The position numbers and the translations under genes were made by a program. A stretch of 64,000 nucleotides of DNA, taken from contig QLIY01000887.1 of NCBI GenBank assembly GCA_003260075.1, positions 338 through 64,337 of the forward strand. The letters run 5' to 3'. This DNA is from Phallusia mammillata. Taxonomy: Eukaryota > Chordata > Ascidiacea > Phlebobranchia > Ascidiidae. The notes under the pieces were generated by a model. That model was not told the DNA's origin. It made no database searches and saw only the letters and a program-made list of their open reading frames with translations. Below are positions 12,701-24,589 of this stretch, piece by piece; the first letter of the stretch is position 1; every line of letters begins with the position of its first letter.

Positions 12701-15700
12701 CCGCATTGCTTGACCTCAAACATTACGTAATGGTGGTTTTTGGTTGTTTTACGTGACAAGGCGTGACATGACACGGTGATATAGCCGGTGTCTGTGCGCC
12801 ACGTTTTTCAAATTATGGTTTGATGCAGATCCATTTGGCGGATGGCCTCTGTGGGCGTAACACTAATACATGCCGTGCGTGCGTGTTTTCTGTTTGCGCG
12901 CCATTTGCACACCTAACCCAGGTGTGGCTACGGTACTGGTACAACGTATGCTTGTGTCCAACTAAGGTTGTCGCTGTTGTTTACCAAAATCGACACACTG
13001 ATTTCTGAAAACAAACATCTGCTTGTTTCAGCATTTTTGTTGCATAACATGTATTTTATATTAGAAGTGTCAACCACTGAAAAAGGTGACAAACATTTTC
13101 CTATCTGCTATTTTTTGACGATTTGTGTTGCATAGTTTGCCATTACCAAGATAAAAACTTCACAAATGACGGATATTTAAGAATAAAATTGTCGGAAAAG
13201 CGAAATTTTATTAACAGTATGTCTGCCAACAATTTACGACTCGTATAGTTTATGCCTCACCATGAGACAAATCTCGATAAAGTGAAACCATTGGCACCTG
13301 ATCAAAAGCGACATGCGCAACTAAATGATTTTCCTTCTGAAACGAGGCCCGATCTCCCGTGGGATTTGATTTCACGTCACGCAACAGCTTGCTTCGTTGG
13401 CGGCAGTCTATCGCACCCACGTCATGTGTTCCGATCTTATTCGTACGCGGCACCTCGCTGTGAGATTATGTCACCGGCGGGAAAGCAGACGCATGACTCC
13501 CGGCGAAAAGGCTTTCAATCTCCGGTATGATTCACGTTTTGAAAGTGGCGTGGTATTTGCCGTCGTAGGTTGCAAGACCTCCTGTCATTACCACGGCGAA
13601 CCTGATCCACTAATAAGATAATGCAAAAGCGCCTTTCAACACCCTTTTGTTTTTCAATGCGTTTTGCAAATATTTTATCATGACCCAGTTTCTACAATTT
13701 GCATATAAACCCTACGTCGAAAAGGATTGATTTTCCTCAGTATTACATAGGAACTGACCGGCATGATTCCATCAACTGTTGCGTGATAAAACTTTTGGTG
13801 TCATTTTCAAGCTAATCTCCTGATCGCGTTATTACACGCAAATTGTGTTTCTAGATCTGATAAAAATCACTTTGAAACGGAAGATTTGTAAGATATGTGT
13901 CATTTTACCAACCAACTAGCGAAAGTGGAAAAGATTGTTTTTGTCAAAAACCTAAACATTGTTATTTGTTTGGTTTAAAACTCGGCCAAACGGTGTTTGT
14001 AATCTAATTCATGAAATTTCGTGAAAAAATCGCCCCAAAAGCGATGCAACCTATCAAATGAAACGGAAACCATTAATAACGGTTAGCATCGGGAAAGGTT
14101 TAGATATCCCAATGACACCGTGGTCTTTGCCCCACGACAGGAAATGCTGTTTGAGCGAATTTCTGAAATGGTTTTACGCATGATCATTCTATTTGCAAAT
14201 CTGACAGCTAAAATTTGCAGCCGCTTTCGGGATTTTATGCTGTTTAGGTCAGTGTTCTGCGAATTTTAATTTCAACGAACAGTAGTCTGTATTATTTTTT
14301 AGGCCTGGTCAGGTCAGAGATCAGTTCCGGCGTCCGGAGAAGGTCACCGATGTCGTCTGATCGATTGTCTGTTCACTTTGTTAGCAATGAGTCACGTATT
14401 CATCAGTCCGTCCATGAATGATTAATGGTCGCGGCAAAATCAATGCCTGATTCATAAATTTGGTGGGCAACAAAAAAATAGTGACCTTTGTAGCGCCTGG
14501 TTTGCCCAACAGACCGTGCTTAACAGAGAAACCACGTATATCGATTGACACATCAGCCGTCGAAAGCGCATCCGCAACTCTCCACACGATCACACGGTGG
14601 AGCATGGCACCCCCAGGTGATGCCAAATGCGTGGCTTTAAACTTTACCTTCTATCAATATTGGTGAAGTGATGTAAACCCCGAACCAATATTTGCTTTTT
14701 GTTCAATGACCCTTACCCCAGAAAAGTAGACCACAGTTACAACTGACTTTCTCGGGAACCCGCACAGGTCAACGGCCCTTTGTTTTCACGATGTGAAATG
14801 AAGCCGACATTTTTATACGAGAGCAGTTTTCATATTTATTACCTTCAAGCTTTTCTGTTTTTTGACTCATAAAATGCCGTCAAAAGCAAGCAGTCTCAGG
14901 CCTCTGGGTCGTTAACCCAGCGAATACAGACACCAAAAACGTTTAGGAATGGTTTATCACTGCGTCCTGGGATTAAAGCCCTAAAACAAGCGTTTTAAAC
15001 TTATTTTGGGCTTGACCTGGCCTTGTCCTTATAGTTGTGTGTGTTGACTTTATCTATGGGCCACCGTAGCGAATGCTGGAACTCCAACAGGTGTTTCATG
15101 ACACAGACAAGGCCCGTGTCTAGCAGCCAAGCCCGTACACAGTTTCCTATGTCTGAGACAACTATTTTCTGTTTAGTGAACCTAAAATTTATACCTGATG
15201 CTAAATAAAAGTCGAGAGCCGCTTCAATATGCCAGGAAACTAGAGGCTTTGAATTTACCTTGGCGCTAAGTTTAAGGTCAGCGTCGCAGTAGGACTTGTA
15301 CAGCCTTTCTATCTCCGGTCTCCACGAAATCTTTTGGAAAAAGTCGCAGAATTCCGGAAAGTTAAGACTCCCGTCCCCGGAAACGTCGCACTCCTGTGAA
15401 TAAAATAAGTCGCGAAAATTACAGTTTGAAACAATTTGTAAATTCGCCATCACGACGCCTGAGAACTGTTCGACCAAGTTCGAACGATCAACTGTATTTT
15501 AACACACACTTTACGGTTTGGGAAACTTTAGACAATAAACATGCAAGTCAATACGAATCAGCACGGCATTTTGACGTCTCCACAATTCTTATGTCATTTT
15601 AAAAGCACTTAAATTAGGCTGCGAATTGTATATTGGTGGGTAAAATGACATATCTTATAAATTTTTCCTTTTTTATCAAATCAAACCCTTTAGAAAAGCA

Positions 15701-18700
15701 CTTTAAACCTAGTATCAGGTCGTTTAGTTCTCTTGAATTAACTTTTCGTGGCCTTACTTAACAGTAGACGTCAAAGACGCTTTAGAGGCGTTGTACCGAT
15801 TTGCGACAATAAGGGTCAGGTGTGCATAACGCTCACAAGAGCGCCAACGTCTTGTATGCAAAGTCGTGCACGCAGCTTGCGTAGATGCAGGGCGGCATGT
15901 TTGGGAGAAAAAAAACGTCGAAGGTGAAGAGCGAACCGGTTTTAGAATTACACAACTAGTTCAAGAAAGCGCCAGTTATAAGCTTATAAGTAGGTATTGC
16001 ATCAGTAATAACGACGGTTTCCGTTTGCCACCGGCAAAAAAGTCGGATCAAACCAACTATCTTGTTTACCATCGACACAGATTATATATTGCGGTAGGCA
16101 AGGATGGCAGTACGGTACGGTACCATTGCGTTGACCGTACCTCGTTACGAAGAGCGTACCATACTGTACCACCGTACCGTACAAAACGTCAAAAATGAGA
16201 ACGCACCGTACCGTACTTGAGGTACGGTACTCACATTTGTATCGTACCTTCAAATAAAACAATCGGAATCAGGCGGCGCTTAAAGGAAGGCTATCCCAAA
16301 AAGCTTTACAAGATTTAATAACTTTATTTAACTAATTTCAGAATAAATTACAAATGCCGAGTTAATCTCTGTTATTGTCATGTGCGCGTTTTGATGATAG
16401 GCCTACAGTGCGTGTAACTCAATTTTTGCATAGCGGTCAGCCAGTTAGCACAAAATATTAAGCAGTGACGTTATCAACTTTTCTAACCACCTTTTGGTAC
16501 TGTGAAATGGTGATCAAATCATGTCACAAACTCATGTCATTTGTTTGTGTGTTTGGGTTGGGATTTGTGAGTTATTTTTGCCATATTTGTTTAATAAACC
16601 TTTCTTGGCGCAGGGTAAATACTATATGGTGTTGGTGTCTTTAATCGTTTGGTAGTCGGCATGTGTATATTTTACATGAATCTCTTGTGGTGAAAATACT
16701 TACATTCAGTATCTTTTTGATGTAGGACGACGTCGCTTCAAAGTTCAGCTTGTCCAAAAGTTTTTTGATTTCCTGTTTAAAACAAACATATTTCGCTGGA
16801 TTTTCTGACCGAGTCGTACATTGGTCACACCGTTTCGTGTAAATATGTCTTTATTTTAAACCGTTTTCGTGTGAATGTGTCATTTTATTTTAACTAATTC
16901 ACAAGGGTATCTTTTTACATTTTGGCTTTTAGGGCCGTAAACCTTTCTTTATAAAAAACGCAACCTAGGGCTGTTGCCAAATAAAGGTTTTGAAATTTTC
17001 AAATGTTCAAATATTTTTTTTTGCTTTCAAATCAAATAATAAAATATTTCCATCAATAATAAATTCCTGAGATTTAAGGCCATTATGAAATAAGAATATT
17101 TTAAAGTCATTAGACAATAATTGTAAAGTGGCTGTGGTCCTGGGCATTAAATCTATCCACTAAATCTGTTTTTTTCGTTTAAATTTAAAAAAAAGTAGAG
17201 ACCTGTTATAGTTATTTTTCGTAAGAACCATGTCTGTTTTCAAGTGATTTTTCACTTTTTTCCTACAGCTTTCTATTGAACACTTGGTTAATTTAACTGT
17301 GGTCTTTAACATTTACTTGAATAACCTTGATTGTTAATGTGTGTAATTGATACTGAAATGTTCAGAAAACCACCGTGCTTTTTTGCCCAAAATTTTTTGG
17401 AAAATGGGTATTTAAGGCTGGAAACACTTCGCTTCTGTTTAATCTCCATTTCATAAAAATGTCACCAATGTGTTTAATTCAATTGATTTTGCACCAAAAT
17501 TAAGGTTTACGGCTTAGAAAAGATTATTTGATGACAGCTCTACCGCAACTCTTGTATAAATTTTGAACAGTTTCGCAAAACTGTTTTGTTTTAACTGGTT
17601 AGGATTAGGCTCGAACATTGGGGTGCTATTTTTAAGCGTCCTTTACTACTGACCTAAGTTTGTTATGGAATAAATATTGACGATGTCACATATTACCTTA
17701 TAAGACAGAAGTTTGCTGTGGTCTTTGTCTGTCGCCTTGAAATGTTCCCAAATCCACCTAAAAACAATAGCGTTAGATGCGAGGGACTGAAGTACGCATG
17801 TGTTTTCCAACGCTGACAAGATAATGAGGATGATATTACAGATAATAATCAACCGCACCATGACAGGTCTGCAATCTCTATAATCCTGCAAACATGCACA
17901 CGTACAAAAACAGTGGTGTAACTGTTCAATCCTTATCATTTTAAGTTGCAGGAAAACACATGGAAGTGCTAAAGGTACGAAAGCAGACTTAGATAGCCAA
18001 TTCAGATAGCCAAAACAAAACTACATAGCCAATTCATTGTAATGGTGATATTTTTGACTTTTTACTTTTATCACCAGTACGAGAAACTGCAATTAAACTC
18101 TTGTGGTTTTGTTTTTATTCAATGAAAATTCTACATTGAATTGTGGGTATAAAAAGTTTCGTTTGACGTCATATTGCAACATAGATTGATCCAATGTATG
18201 TTGTACACGACTGTCCTGTTTCACGGTTTTCACAACAACGCGAACATATCTATTAGAATCTTCGTCAGAACGTTTTTAAAGCGTTTTGTGGACCATTGGT
18301 AGTTAAGCACTGACTTTTGAAAATTTTCATTTTTTTGTTTATTTTAAACATGTTTATGTGATAAAAGTAGTAACCACAACCGTAATATGCGTTGGTTGCA
18401 ATGTAGAAGGGGTAATTTACAAACATTGCTTGTAGAGAACTAAAAAAACCTCTTGTAAATAAACCTACAGCTTTTGTTTGGTTTCCACGTTCATTTGGTC
18501 AAGGTTTGCACTTAAATGTCCCAGACCAGTCACCCATAGATCACATAGTTGGGGGTTGATTGCCACGAGATTGAGGGGATAAGTGCGATCTTCCAAGACC
18601 TGAACGAAAGTAAATTGGTTTCGCTTGTTAAAAACCTTCACGATTCCATCTATGCGGGAAGCTTATGGACGACGTGCGCATTTTTGTGTGTTATATTTCA

Positions 18701-20483
18701 AGGAAGACGATTGCGAATTTTTCGAAAAGTTTTCAAAAATCACAAAGCGGTAATGTTTGTGGGAACGCTCACACCATAATCGAGATCGAAAAAAGGTTTT
18801 ATGACGAACTTTCGCGTATTTTTGTACAGTTAAGCGACTTGTCCTTTTACCGGTTGATGGAAATCACTCACGTATTTTATATTTATCAAACTTTTCCAAG
18901 GTCGGTTTCGCACCGGGGCTCGATTACACTTAAGAAGCACAAGTTTTGACATTGCTTGAACGATGGAAAATGATTTGAATTCTTAAGTTATGCTAGTTTC
19001 ATATAACGTCGGACGCGATGGTCCACATTACACAAACTTTTCTGGACTTTGTGTTTCTTGCCGCAACATTAGCTTGGTAAGGTATACATGGCAAGTATTT
19101 TCGACAATTATCTGCCTAAAGAGCAACGAAAAATCCTAGATCATCTTTTGTGCCTCTTTGGTTCACCGAAAATCTTCGTTAATTAATCGGTTTTGGTATC
19201 TCGCTGTTCTTTATCAAATTCTTTTGCGCCAACGATGTTCCCTTTACTGATCTGATTTTGCCCATCGTGCTAATGGGCAAAACGTTAGCAGGGGGGGGGG
19301 ACGCTGCCTAAAGAGCAACGAAAAATCCTAGATCATCTTCTGTGCCTCTTTGGTTCACCGAAAATCTTCGTTAATTAATCGGTTTTGGTATCTCGCTCTT
19401 CTTTATCAAACTTTTGCGCCAACGATGTTTTACTGATCTGATTTTGCCCATCGTGCTAATGGGCAAAACGTTAGCAACTAATGTTCTTAAATAAAACAGT
19501 TCTTTGCGTAACTATACACCAGTTACTATATATGCAATCTGGTGGACGTAACGTTTGTTTCGTATTCTTTTCTTATACGCCGGCAAGTCTGTTGCGTCAT
19601 CAAGCGGTTAACGTACCAGACTAAAGCACTGATCTTCGTCCGGCTGGTGGCGCCCAAGACTTTCCCAGATTTGGCTTTGATGACCTTTTCGTATCCCTTT
19701 AATCTTTTTCAGGTCCACTGCAAAGTAACAATGCACGTTAATGCCTGGATGCGCCGGATAAAAATTCAACATAACTTCTTTGTGTTATGGCTCGTATATT
19801 CGAACGTAAAAACTTTGTTTACGAAACATATTTCAAACGATATAAACCGAGGTAAAAAAACGTGGGGGATATTTTTAACTTGACTCCAGTTTTTGTGGAG
19901 AAATTGTTGTTTGTTGCTTCAAGCAAACACAAAGATTACAGACGACAATTTAATATGCGGTTTTTGTTTTTCGCTGTGCCGCCAGAACTCTCGTGGGGCT
20001 GAACAATAGTAATGGAATAGTGTAACGGCGTCGGTGCATATGAAAGTGAATAACGAAGTTGGCACAAATTGTATATGAATGAAACTGAAAATTGGTGTGG
20101 AATTTTCCATTCTTGGAAACGGTCTGGTTGTATATGTTTATCCAGCGCACTATAGTTAGATCCGTGAATATTTTTTTTCGTGAAAATGGTTGTTAAAGTC
20201 TTCTCGAAGCGCATTGCTTTTAGGCCATTAATATTTCCACTACAATTGTTAAAAAAGCACACAACATTTAAAGTGAGACTTGGTCACACAAAGGTTTTCA
20301 AGCAACACATTCACCACCACCTCATCAACTCACAAAGTTTGTATTTTCTCGAGCCGCATGTCTCCTTGAAAACGATCAGCGACAGGTGATCACGTGACAG
20401 CTGAAGATGGCGTGTTTTCTGCCAGCGTTTCGATCGAACCTTGATAAAATGACAACCAGCCTCCATCGCGTCGAGGGCCATAT
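5709..20483 (-). CDS. PLCD: Phosphoinositide phospholipase C, delta type (18 exons, 5' end open)
   Basis: Hydrolyses PI(4,5)P2 to IP3 and diacylglycerol at the plasma membrane. Eighteen minus-strand exons join in phase at canonical AG/GT sites and encode 741 residues from the first PH methionine to the stop, close to the usual delta length of about 750. Order: PH (residues about 1-126), EF hands (128-277), X (278-416), acidic linker (about 417-463), Y (464-560), C2 (about 613-741). Catalytic residues seen are H295 (SSHNTYL), E325 and D327 (ELDCWDG), H340 (YHGY) and E374 (ENHC), with the same spacing as in mammalian delta1. A PH domain, no long C-terminal tail and no SH2/SH3 insert argue for delta over beta, gamma or zeta. 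The first exon is unresolved: the frame stays open upstream to an ATG at 20575-20577, but a CAG acceptor just before the PH segment suggests an upstream exon. Confidence 0.94.
7297..7758. repeat. Split direct duplication containing a PLC exon, G12
   Basis: Positions 7297-7519 recur at 7534-7758. The spacer at 7520-7531 is twelve G, which equals ten plus one native G on each side when compared with the uninterrupted second copy. Both copies include a whole exon plus flanking intron. Confidence 0.9.
7343..7460 (-). pseudogene. Duplicate of the PLC SSNYSP exon, with GC donor and a key change
   Basis: Same 118-base exon as 7581-7698, lying in a 7297-7758 split duplication around a G run. It differs by a GC instead of GT donor dinucleotide, a Lys to Arg change after IYP, and Asn to Lys in the nearly invariant WN-GCQ motif. 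Splicing both copies in series would break the frame, because each is 118 bases. It is probably the other allele or an error-bearing copy, placed in tandem by assembly. Confidence 0.7.
9611..9750 (-). other. PLCD: PLC X-Y linker exon, strongly acidic
   Basis: A 140-base exon encoding [10 protein letters not shown] followed by an Asp/Glu-rich stretch and a lysine/serine tail. The VLVKGK start is the conserved end of the X region. Acidic X-Y linkers are known to autoinhibit PLC catalysis by covering the active site, so the same role is inferred here. Confidence 0.9.
10281..10525. repeat. Split direct duplication truncating a PLC exon, G10
   Basis: Positions 10281-10397 recur at 10408-10525, separated by ten G (10398-10407). 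The left copy ends inside the exon that encodes ILSIENHC, so the junction ignores gene structure, as expected of a contig end. Confidence 0.9.
10795..11001. repeat. Split direct duplication in PLC intron, G10
   Basis: About 10795-10891 recurs at 10903-11001 around ten G (10892-10901). Intronic. Confidence 0.88.
12135..17757 (-). other. PLCD: PLC EF-hand exons
   Basis: Exons 17697-17757, 16704-16772, 15259-15393 and 12135-12320. The first EF loop ([11 protein letters not shown] then E in the next exon) has acidic residues at positions 1 and 3 but no glycine at 6. The loop [12 protein letters not shown] in exon 15259-15393 is fully canonical for calcium (D1, S3, D5, G6, E12). The last of the four exons begins LVRFFREDQ, as in the third and fourth EF region of PLCs, and ends just before the X domain. 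All donors read GT. Confidence 0.92.
16105..16250. repeat. GTACGGTAC-rich self-complementary repeat
   Basis: Within about 145 bases the words tacggtac, accgtacc and their complements recur many times on both strands, for example agtacggtacggtacc near 16111 and caccgtaccgtac near 16172. This could fold extensively. It lies in a PLC intron and is probably a small nonautonomous element or decayed satellite. No family was identified. Confidence 0.55.
18469..20483 (-). other. PLCD: PLC exons 1-3 recognised: PH domain
   Basis: Exons 20334-20483, 19617-19717 and 18469-18599. The first carries the basic lipid-binding strand [17 protein letters not shown], matching the K/R-rich PIP2 site of delta PH domains. 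The second carries [11 protein letters not shown], matching the conserved VRxGH element, then CFSL. The third carries the C-terminal helix [10 protein letters not shown]. Phases agree across all joins (CTT T|TG; CTG|GTC; CT|G). These exons establish that the gene is not a PH-less zeta type. Confidence 0.9.
19112..19477. repeat. Split direct duplication in PLC intron, G10
   Basis: Positions 19112-19290 recur at 19304-19477 with small indels, around ten G (19291-19300). Both copies share ttaattaatcggttttggta. Noncoding. Confidence 0.88.
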
Positions 20484-20577
20484 CTGGCAACAAACAACAG
20501 TTCACCGAAAGTTTAGCATTGAAGCGACGTGATGAGCACATGACCTTGTGGTTAAAGGTCAGCACACGAGGTCGCAT

Positions 20578-21341
20578 GACAGGGCTCTTTTCACCTTGTT
20601 ATCTTATAAAGTGGAATGTGATATCAAACCGAAATTCTTGACGGCAAAAGGATTGTGCTACCGCCGACTGATATGATCTTGATCCTGTGGCAACTATTTC
20701 AATGCGCCAAGTTCATTCAGAGTATCGAACCGCTTATTGTACCAAATCGAACCCACTTAGCTGATGTGGTTGTTGGTGATAAAACGCCTAACCGTCAACG
20801 ACACTTTCTGTCTGCATTGGCGCAGATATTATTATCTGTAAATCGTTTTTAAGTTGCAAAGTTACGTAACATTTTTTCTACATCGTGCCACGATCTTTAT
20901 TTTAATTTGCGAATGATTCCTCGCTTCCATAAACATTACCTATCGTTAAGAAATGTCTGGCTGAAAAAACTTTTAAGTAACAATAACCCAGTTTGTTTGA
21001 CCACGACCGTTTACACTTGTAGTAACAATCTATTTAGCACACATCATTGAAACGCGTTGCAATGAATGAGTTTGTTTGTAGAGCGGCTTACTATTTTGTT
21101 CAATGCCCAGACTCGACCGGAATGGCCCCAATCTGGGTAATTGACGCATTTTTCAAACTTGCCACGTCCAGTAGCGCACAGCTTCTGTTTTTTTTGAGAC
21201 AACATCAGTGTTTTTAAGGTCAAAGATATATCGACGAAATTTTTCTGGGAACTAACCACAGGCTTGACGTCAGGGTATTTGTTTGCTATTTTAAAGATCA
21301 CGGACGCGAAGCACATCATTGGCGCTACCCTAAAACTACAC
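20578..21341. other. Region upstream of recognised PLC exons, no exon placed
   Basis: The missing PLC first exon could lie here or further right. Short open frames exist on both strands, but none shows the expected N-terminal sequence and a phase-1 donor that I can defend. Confidence 0.4.
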
Positions 21342-22151
21342 TCTTAAAAAAAAAAAAACTTTACCAATTATTTTGCTCAACAACCCCAGTGTACCATACA
21401 CACCATTTAGCTTAAATCCAGTGGTGTTTCTACACGTGATACAAACGCATCATGCATTAAAGTCTACTATCGTTCATTTGCTCGAAATTTATTCTTCTTA
21501 CTAATAACAAGAACGCCTTCGGGTTATTTGTTAAACCGCTAAGTGCCTTTTTTAGTCAATCGTTTTTTTTTTAATTCAAAATAGGTGACTTACTTTATGT
21601 TAGAAGTATTACCAAAATACTTTATACATTACTTTCCATTCAATTGCAGAAACAATAAGAAAACGGTGCTAACAAAACTAAAAATTAATTTTAAATCTAG
21701 TCTTTTTTACGGTTTTGCATAAGGCTTGGAAGTCGCAATTGGTATACTAATCTCTATGGAACTCGTTTGGGTTGCGATGTTTGCAACAATTGGACTTTTT
21801 AAAGACCTCTATTGTTTTCACCCTATTTGCTGTTTATGTCTTAAAACGTTACTTACTTTTGTGTTTAGCAAAGCGGTCGTTTGGTTTTAAGTTTTTGGGG
21901 TTGCATAACACTTTCAGTTTTGTGCTGCACCCTTTCTTCCGGCGCTTGAAACTATCCAACAGGGTTTCTTTGGGTGGTTTCTTTTCCTGTTGAACCCCAC
22001 CCTCTTTCCCTAACACGGGTGGTTGGCTTTTAGGTCCCAACTTGACTGGTTCCACCAACGTAGCCCCGTCTCAATGTCCAAATGCGCCAACCTCACCATC
22101 TGATGTGAGTCCCTGCCACATAACGCTTATAGTAACGGTGTAGCTGCAGCG

Positions 22152-22152
<1 letters not shown>

Positions 22153-22235
<83 letters not shown>
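22153..22235. other. 83-base G tract replacing real sequence
   Basis: The duplicate at 26034-29432 has 53 bases of ordinary sequence here (from tctaccatccctccacc, at about 26838-26890), flanked by the same gcgcg and tcaacgttg on either side. The G tract therefore stands in for missing sequence, with an inexact length estimate. Confidence 0.85.
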
Positions 22236-22236
<1 letters not shown>

Positions 22237-22323
22237 CAACGTTGCGCAGCTTTTCCGGCCTGGTGAATATTTTTTCGCACGCTACGATTTTGCCCGGCGA
22301 AATAAACTCAACTCAACTCAACT
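22236..22323 (+). mobile_element. Retroelement-like 3' end with (AACTC)n tail, left copy
   Basis: The sequence cggcctggtgaatatttt, then ttttgcccggcgaaataaa, then a tandem aactc tail. A related but diverged sequence ending ttaactcaactcatg occurs at 34355-34443. A short pentanucleotide tail after a conserved end suggests a LINE or SINE 3' terminus; no reverse transcriptase frame is visible, so this is inference. Confidence 0.4.
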
Positions 22324-23909
22324 CTTTCCCAGGTCACGCTAGGAGCATGCGACTGAATTACACAGTCACATTTACGGAGGCGTCTCACCGAAATAGTAAG
22401 ACTGAAAAATACCAAATCAATACGGTTAAGTTGACGTATTCACAACTCACCTATTGCAGTTGGTTCGTATGCGTCGTTACTTTTCTGATTCAACGACAGT
22501 TCTTTCGGAAGCGGCCCAGTCTTTCTCTGCGAAAAAACATCATTGCATTAAATTCTGTAATTGGTAATCCATCTCTATTGTCCTCCGTGCGATTAGTTTA
22601 CCTGCATCTTGATTTTTTTGCTCATTTCGCTTCGATGGTTGCGTTAAGATACGCAGCATAAAGCACGTACGCGCTCTTTTTATTGCAGATTTGTTGTCGA
22701 GTTTTACGGCTTACAGGTAAACTCTGCTCGGACTGGTACGCAAATAATTGCGGTGACCCGGTTGTTGTCAGGTTTTGTATGTCAAACGTGTCGGGTTACC
22801 CTGGAGGTGTCTTACCACCGTTATAAAATGAAATACACACACAAATTGTTGCTGTCAATTGAAACTGTTCACAAGCTTATTTAGTACTAATTTATAGTGT
22901 AACTTCAACTTTTATTGACTTTCATGACAGGACTATGATCTTAGGCTCTGTAAGGAGTCCACTGAACAAACATATTGTTATGTTTGCGAAACCACTTGAA
23001 TACGTTACAAATACCTTAAAGTTTCAATTATTCTGACTTTTATAGTATTTGGCCTTACACTATCCCACAGTCTATCACCGCTAGTGTGATGTTTTGACCC
23101 TGTCCATATCAATGCGTTGAAATACGACTCGTCTGTTCAAAGTTTGCCCAGCACATTCACTTAATGCACCTAATTTTGATTGTAATTTGTCAGCTTTCCT
23201 ATAACTTCTGTACACGTAGGCTACATACAGAGATTACTTAAAACACTTTATCTGCCGCGCCTGGTAACATTATCAGGTTAATGTTTTGGAACACAACCAC
23301 CCAAATGTCTGCTACTCGTCATTGGCTGATTGTCTGTGTAAACTCCCAGTACCTCGTACTACGACACGACGGGCGTTCTAACTGCGTTCAACCAACAAGC
23401 GCATTGGAGCATGAAGCAGCTAGCAACGCTGGTCCAAAAGCGCTCGGGTGTGTCAGCCAGTTTAAGTCGAGAAAAACTCTGCGTTTCAATCGTTTCAATG
23501 CCGTTAACCGGTAATGAAGTAGCAGAAAACCTACCCCGCAGGCGCTTGTGACCAAATATATCACAAACGTACCACCTGCAAATATTATAGGCGACATATT
23601 ACAACCCGCATATTATTGTTATTATCGCAACAGTCCCCATGTTAATTGCTTGAGGTCATGAATCATTAATGTTTAATAAAATGGTTGGGAAATAAATGTC
23701 AACCAGCGCTTAGTAGTAGGGTTGAAAATAATTGCTTTTCAGAAAGCGTACTTAACTAAGCATCTGTGGAGAACCCGCCACATGCGGCCCTTCCAGGGTT
23801 TTTGTGCTGCCCGCGAAGTAACTTTTAAAAGTTATGTGTTTTAATCAGGCGGAATACCCTGTCAAACCAGTGAGTTCACACAATACAATCATTCTCCAGT
23901 AGTGGTATA

Positions 23910-23951
23910 CCGTATTTACTCGATTGTAAGCCGCGGCTTACATTGTTTTTT

Positions 23952-24008
<57 letters not shown>

Positions 24009-24046
24009 CTTATACTCGGGGGCGGCTTACAATCGAGTAAATACGG
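23910..24046. mobile_element. MITE with CCGTATTTACTCG inverted repeats and TA target duplication
   Basis: Terminal inverted repeats of about 24 bases (ccgtatttactcgattgtaa and its complement) flank an interior partly replaced by a 53-base G tract (23956-24008). Flanking TA at 23908-23909 and 24047-24048 is the expected target duplication, and the right haplotype copy near 28550 shows the uninterrupted site gtggtatatgtaacg. TA duplication suggests a Tc1/mariner-type origin. Confidence 0.82.
23956..24008. other. 53-base G tract, probable masked gap in a MITE
   Basis: G run inside the hairpin-forming MITE; palindromic DNA is difficult to assemble, which would explain a gap here. Confidence 0.7.
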
Positions 24047-24520
24047 TATGCAACGTTGCATAATCGAAATAGCCCATCTTTAAAATTCGCAATTGCAATT
24101 GTGTCAATTTTTTTTTCATTGTTGTGTCATTGTATGTCATTGTTTCCACACAAAGCAATAAAGAAAAGTTGGCTCTTTCATTTTGCTTTTTGTTTGTTAT
24201 TTATTACAATATTGTTTTTTAATAAAGCTAAATGGCACTAATAAACATTTCCCTTTTTAATCATCCAAAATTTTGTTGTCATGTTACACTGTAACCAATG
24301 TTTTCGACTTACTTAAAAGTTTGTTTTTGGCCCTCAAAGCGATTTGAGTTTGAGACCCCTGCTTTACAGTAATTATTAAAAATACTGATAAAACGTTTAG
24401 TTCACTAGGTTGCATATTTATAAAAAGTTTTCGTTCTACGAGTATTTTAAATAGCTTTACACCAATTTAACAAAACTTATTGTCTTTTTTTGAAAAAAAG
24501 TGATACTATTTTAAGTGTAA

Positions 24521-24587
<67 letters not shown>
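24521..24587. other. 67-base G tract, probable masked gap
   Basis: In the duplicate copy the corresponding interval (after ttaagtgtaa) holds only about ten bases, aacttagcag, so the G run is not a conserved sequence feature. Confidence 0.8.

Positions 24588-24589
<2 letters not shown>

Larger units (their letters stand above)
21342..24587. repeat. Left copy of a ~3.2 kb duplication flanking the N gap
   Basis: Begins aaaaaaaaaaaactttaccaattattttgctc and is closely matched by 26034-29432 on the other side of the N gap. Differences include G tracts in place of real sequence (22153-22235 and 24521-24587), one MITE present only here (23910-24046), absence of the nested hAT-like insert found in the right copy, and loss of about 20 bases at the left end of the outer hAT-like element. 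This is the pattern of two haplotypes at unmerged contig ends. Confidence 0.9.

Noticed and set aside
18549..18779. Plus-strand frames near 18.5-18.9 kb
   Set aside because: Partly antisense to the PLC PH exon at 18469-18599; the remainder has no domain or splice support.
19542..19883. 113-codon plus-strand frame
   Set aside because: It is antisense to the PLC PH-domain exon at 19617-19717.
21849..22058. Basic minus-strand frame (QQEKKPPKETLLDSFKRRKK), also in the second copy near 26540-26740
   Set aside because: Short, no splice partners or homology, and it lies antisense to the retroelement-like region.
23388..23597. Hydrophobic minus-strand frame (PIIFAGGTFVIYLVTSACG) conserved in both haplotype copies
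   Set aside because: Conservation is expected of alleles, the frame downstream diverges between copies, and no adjoining exons were found.
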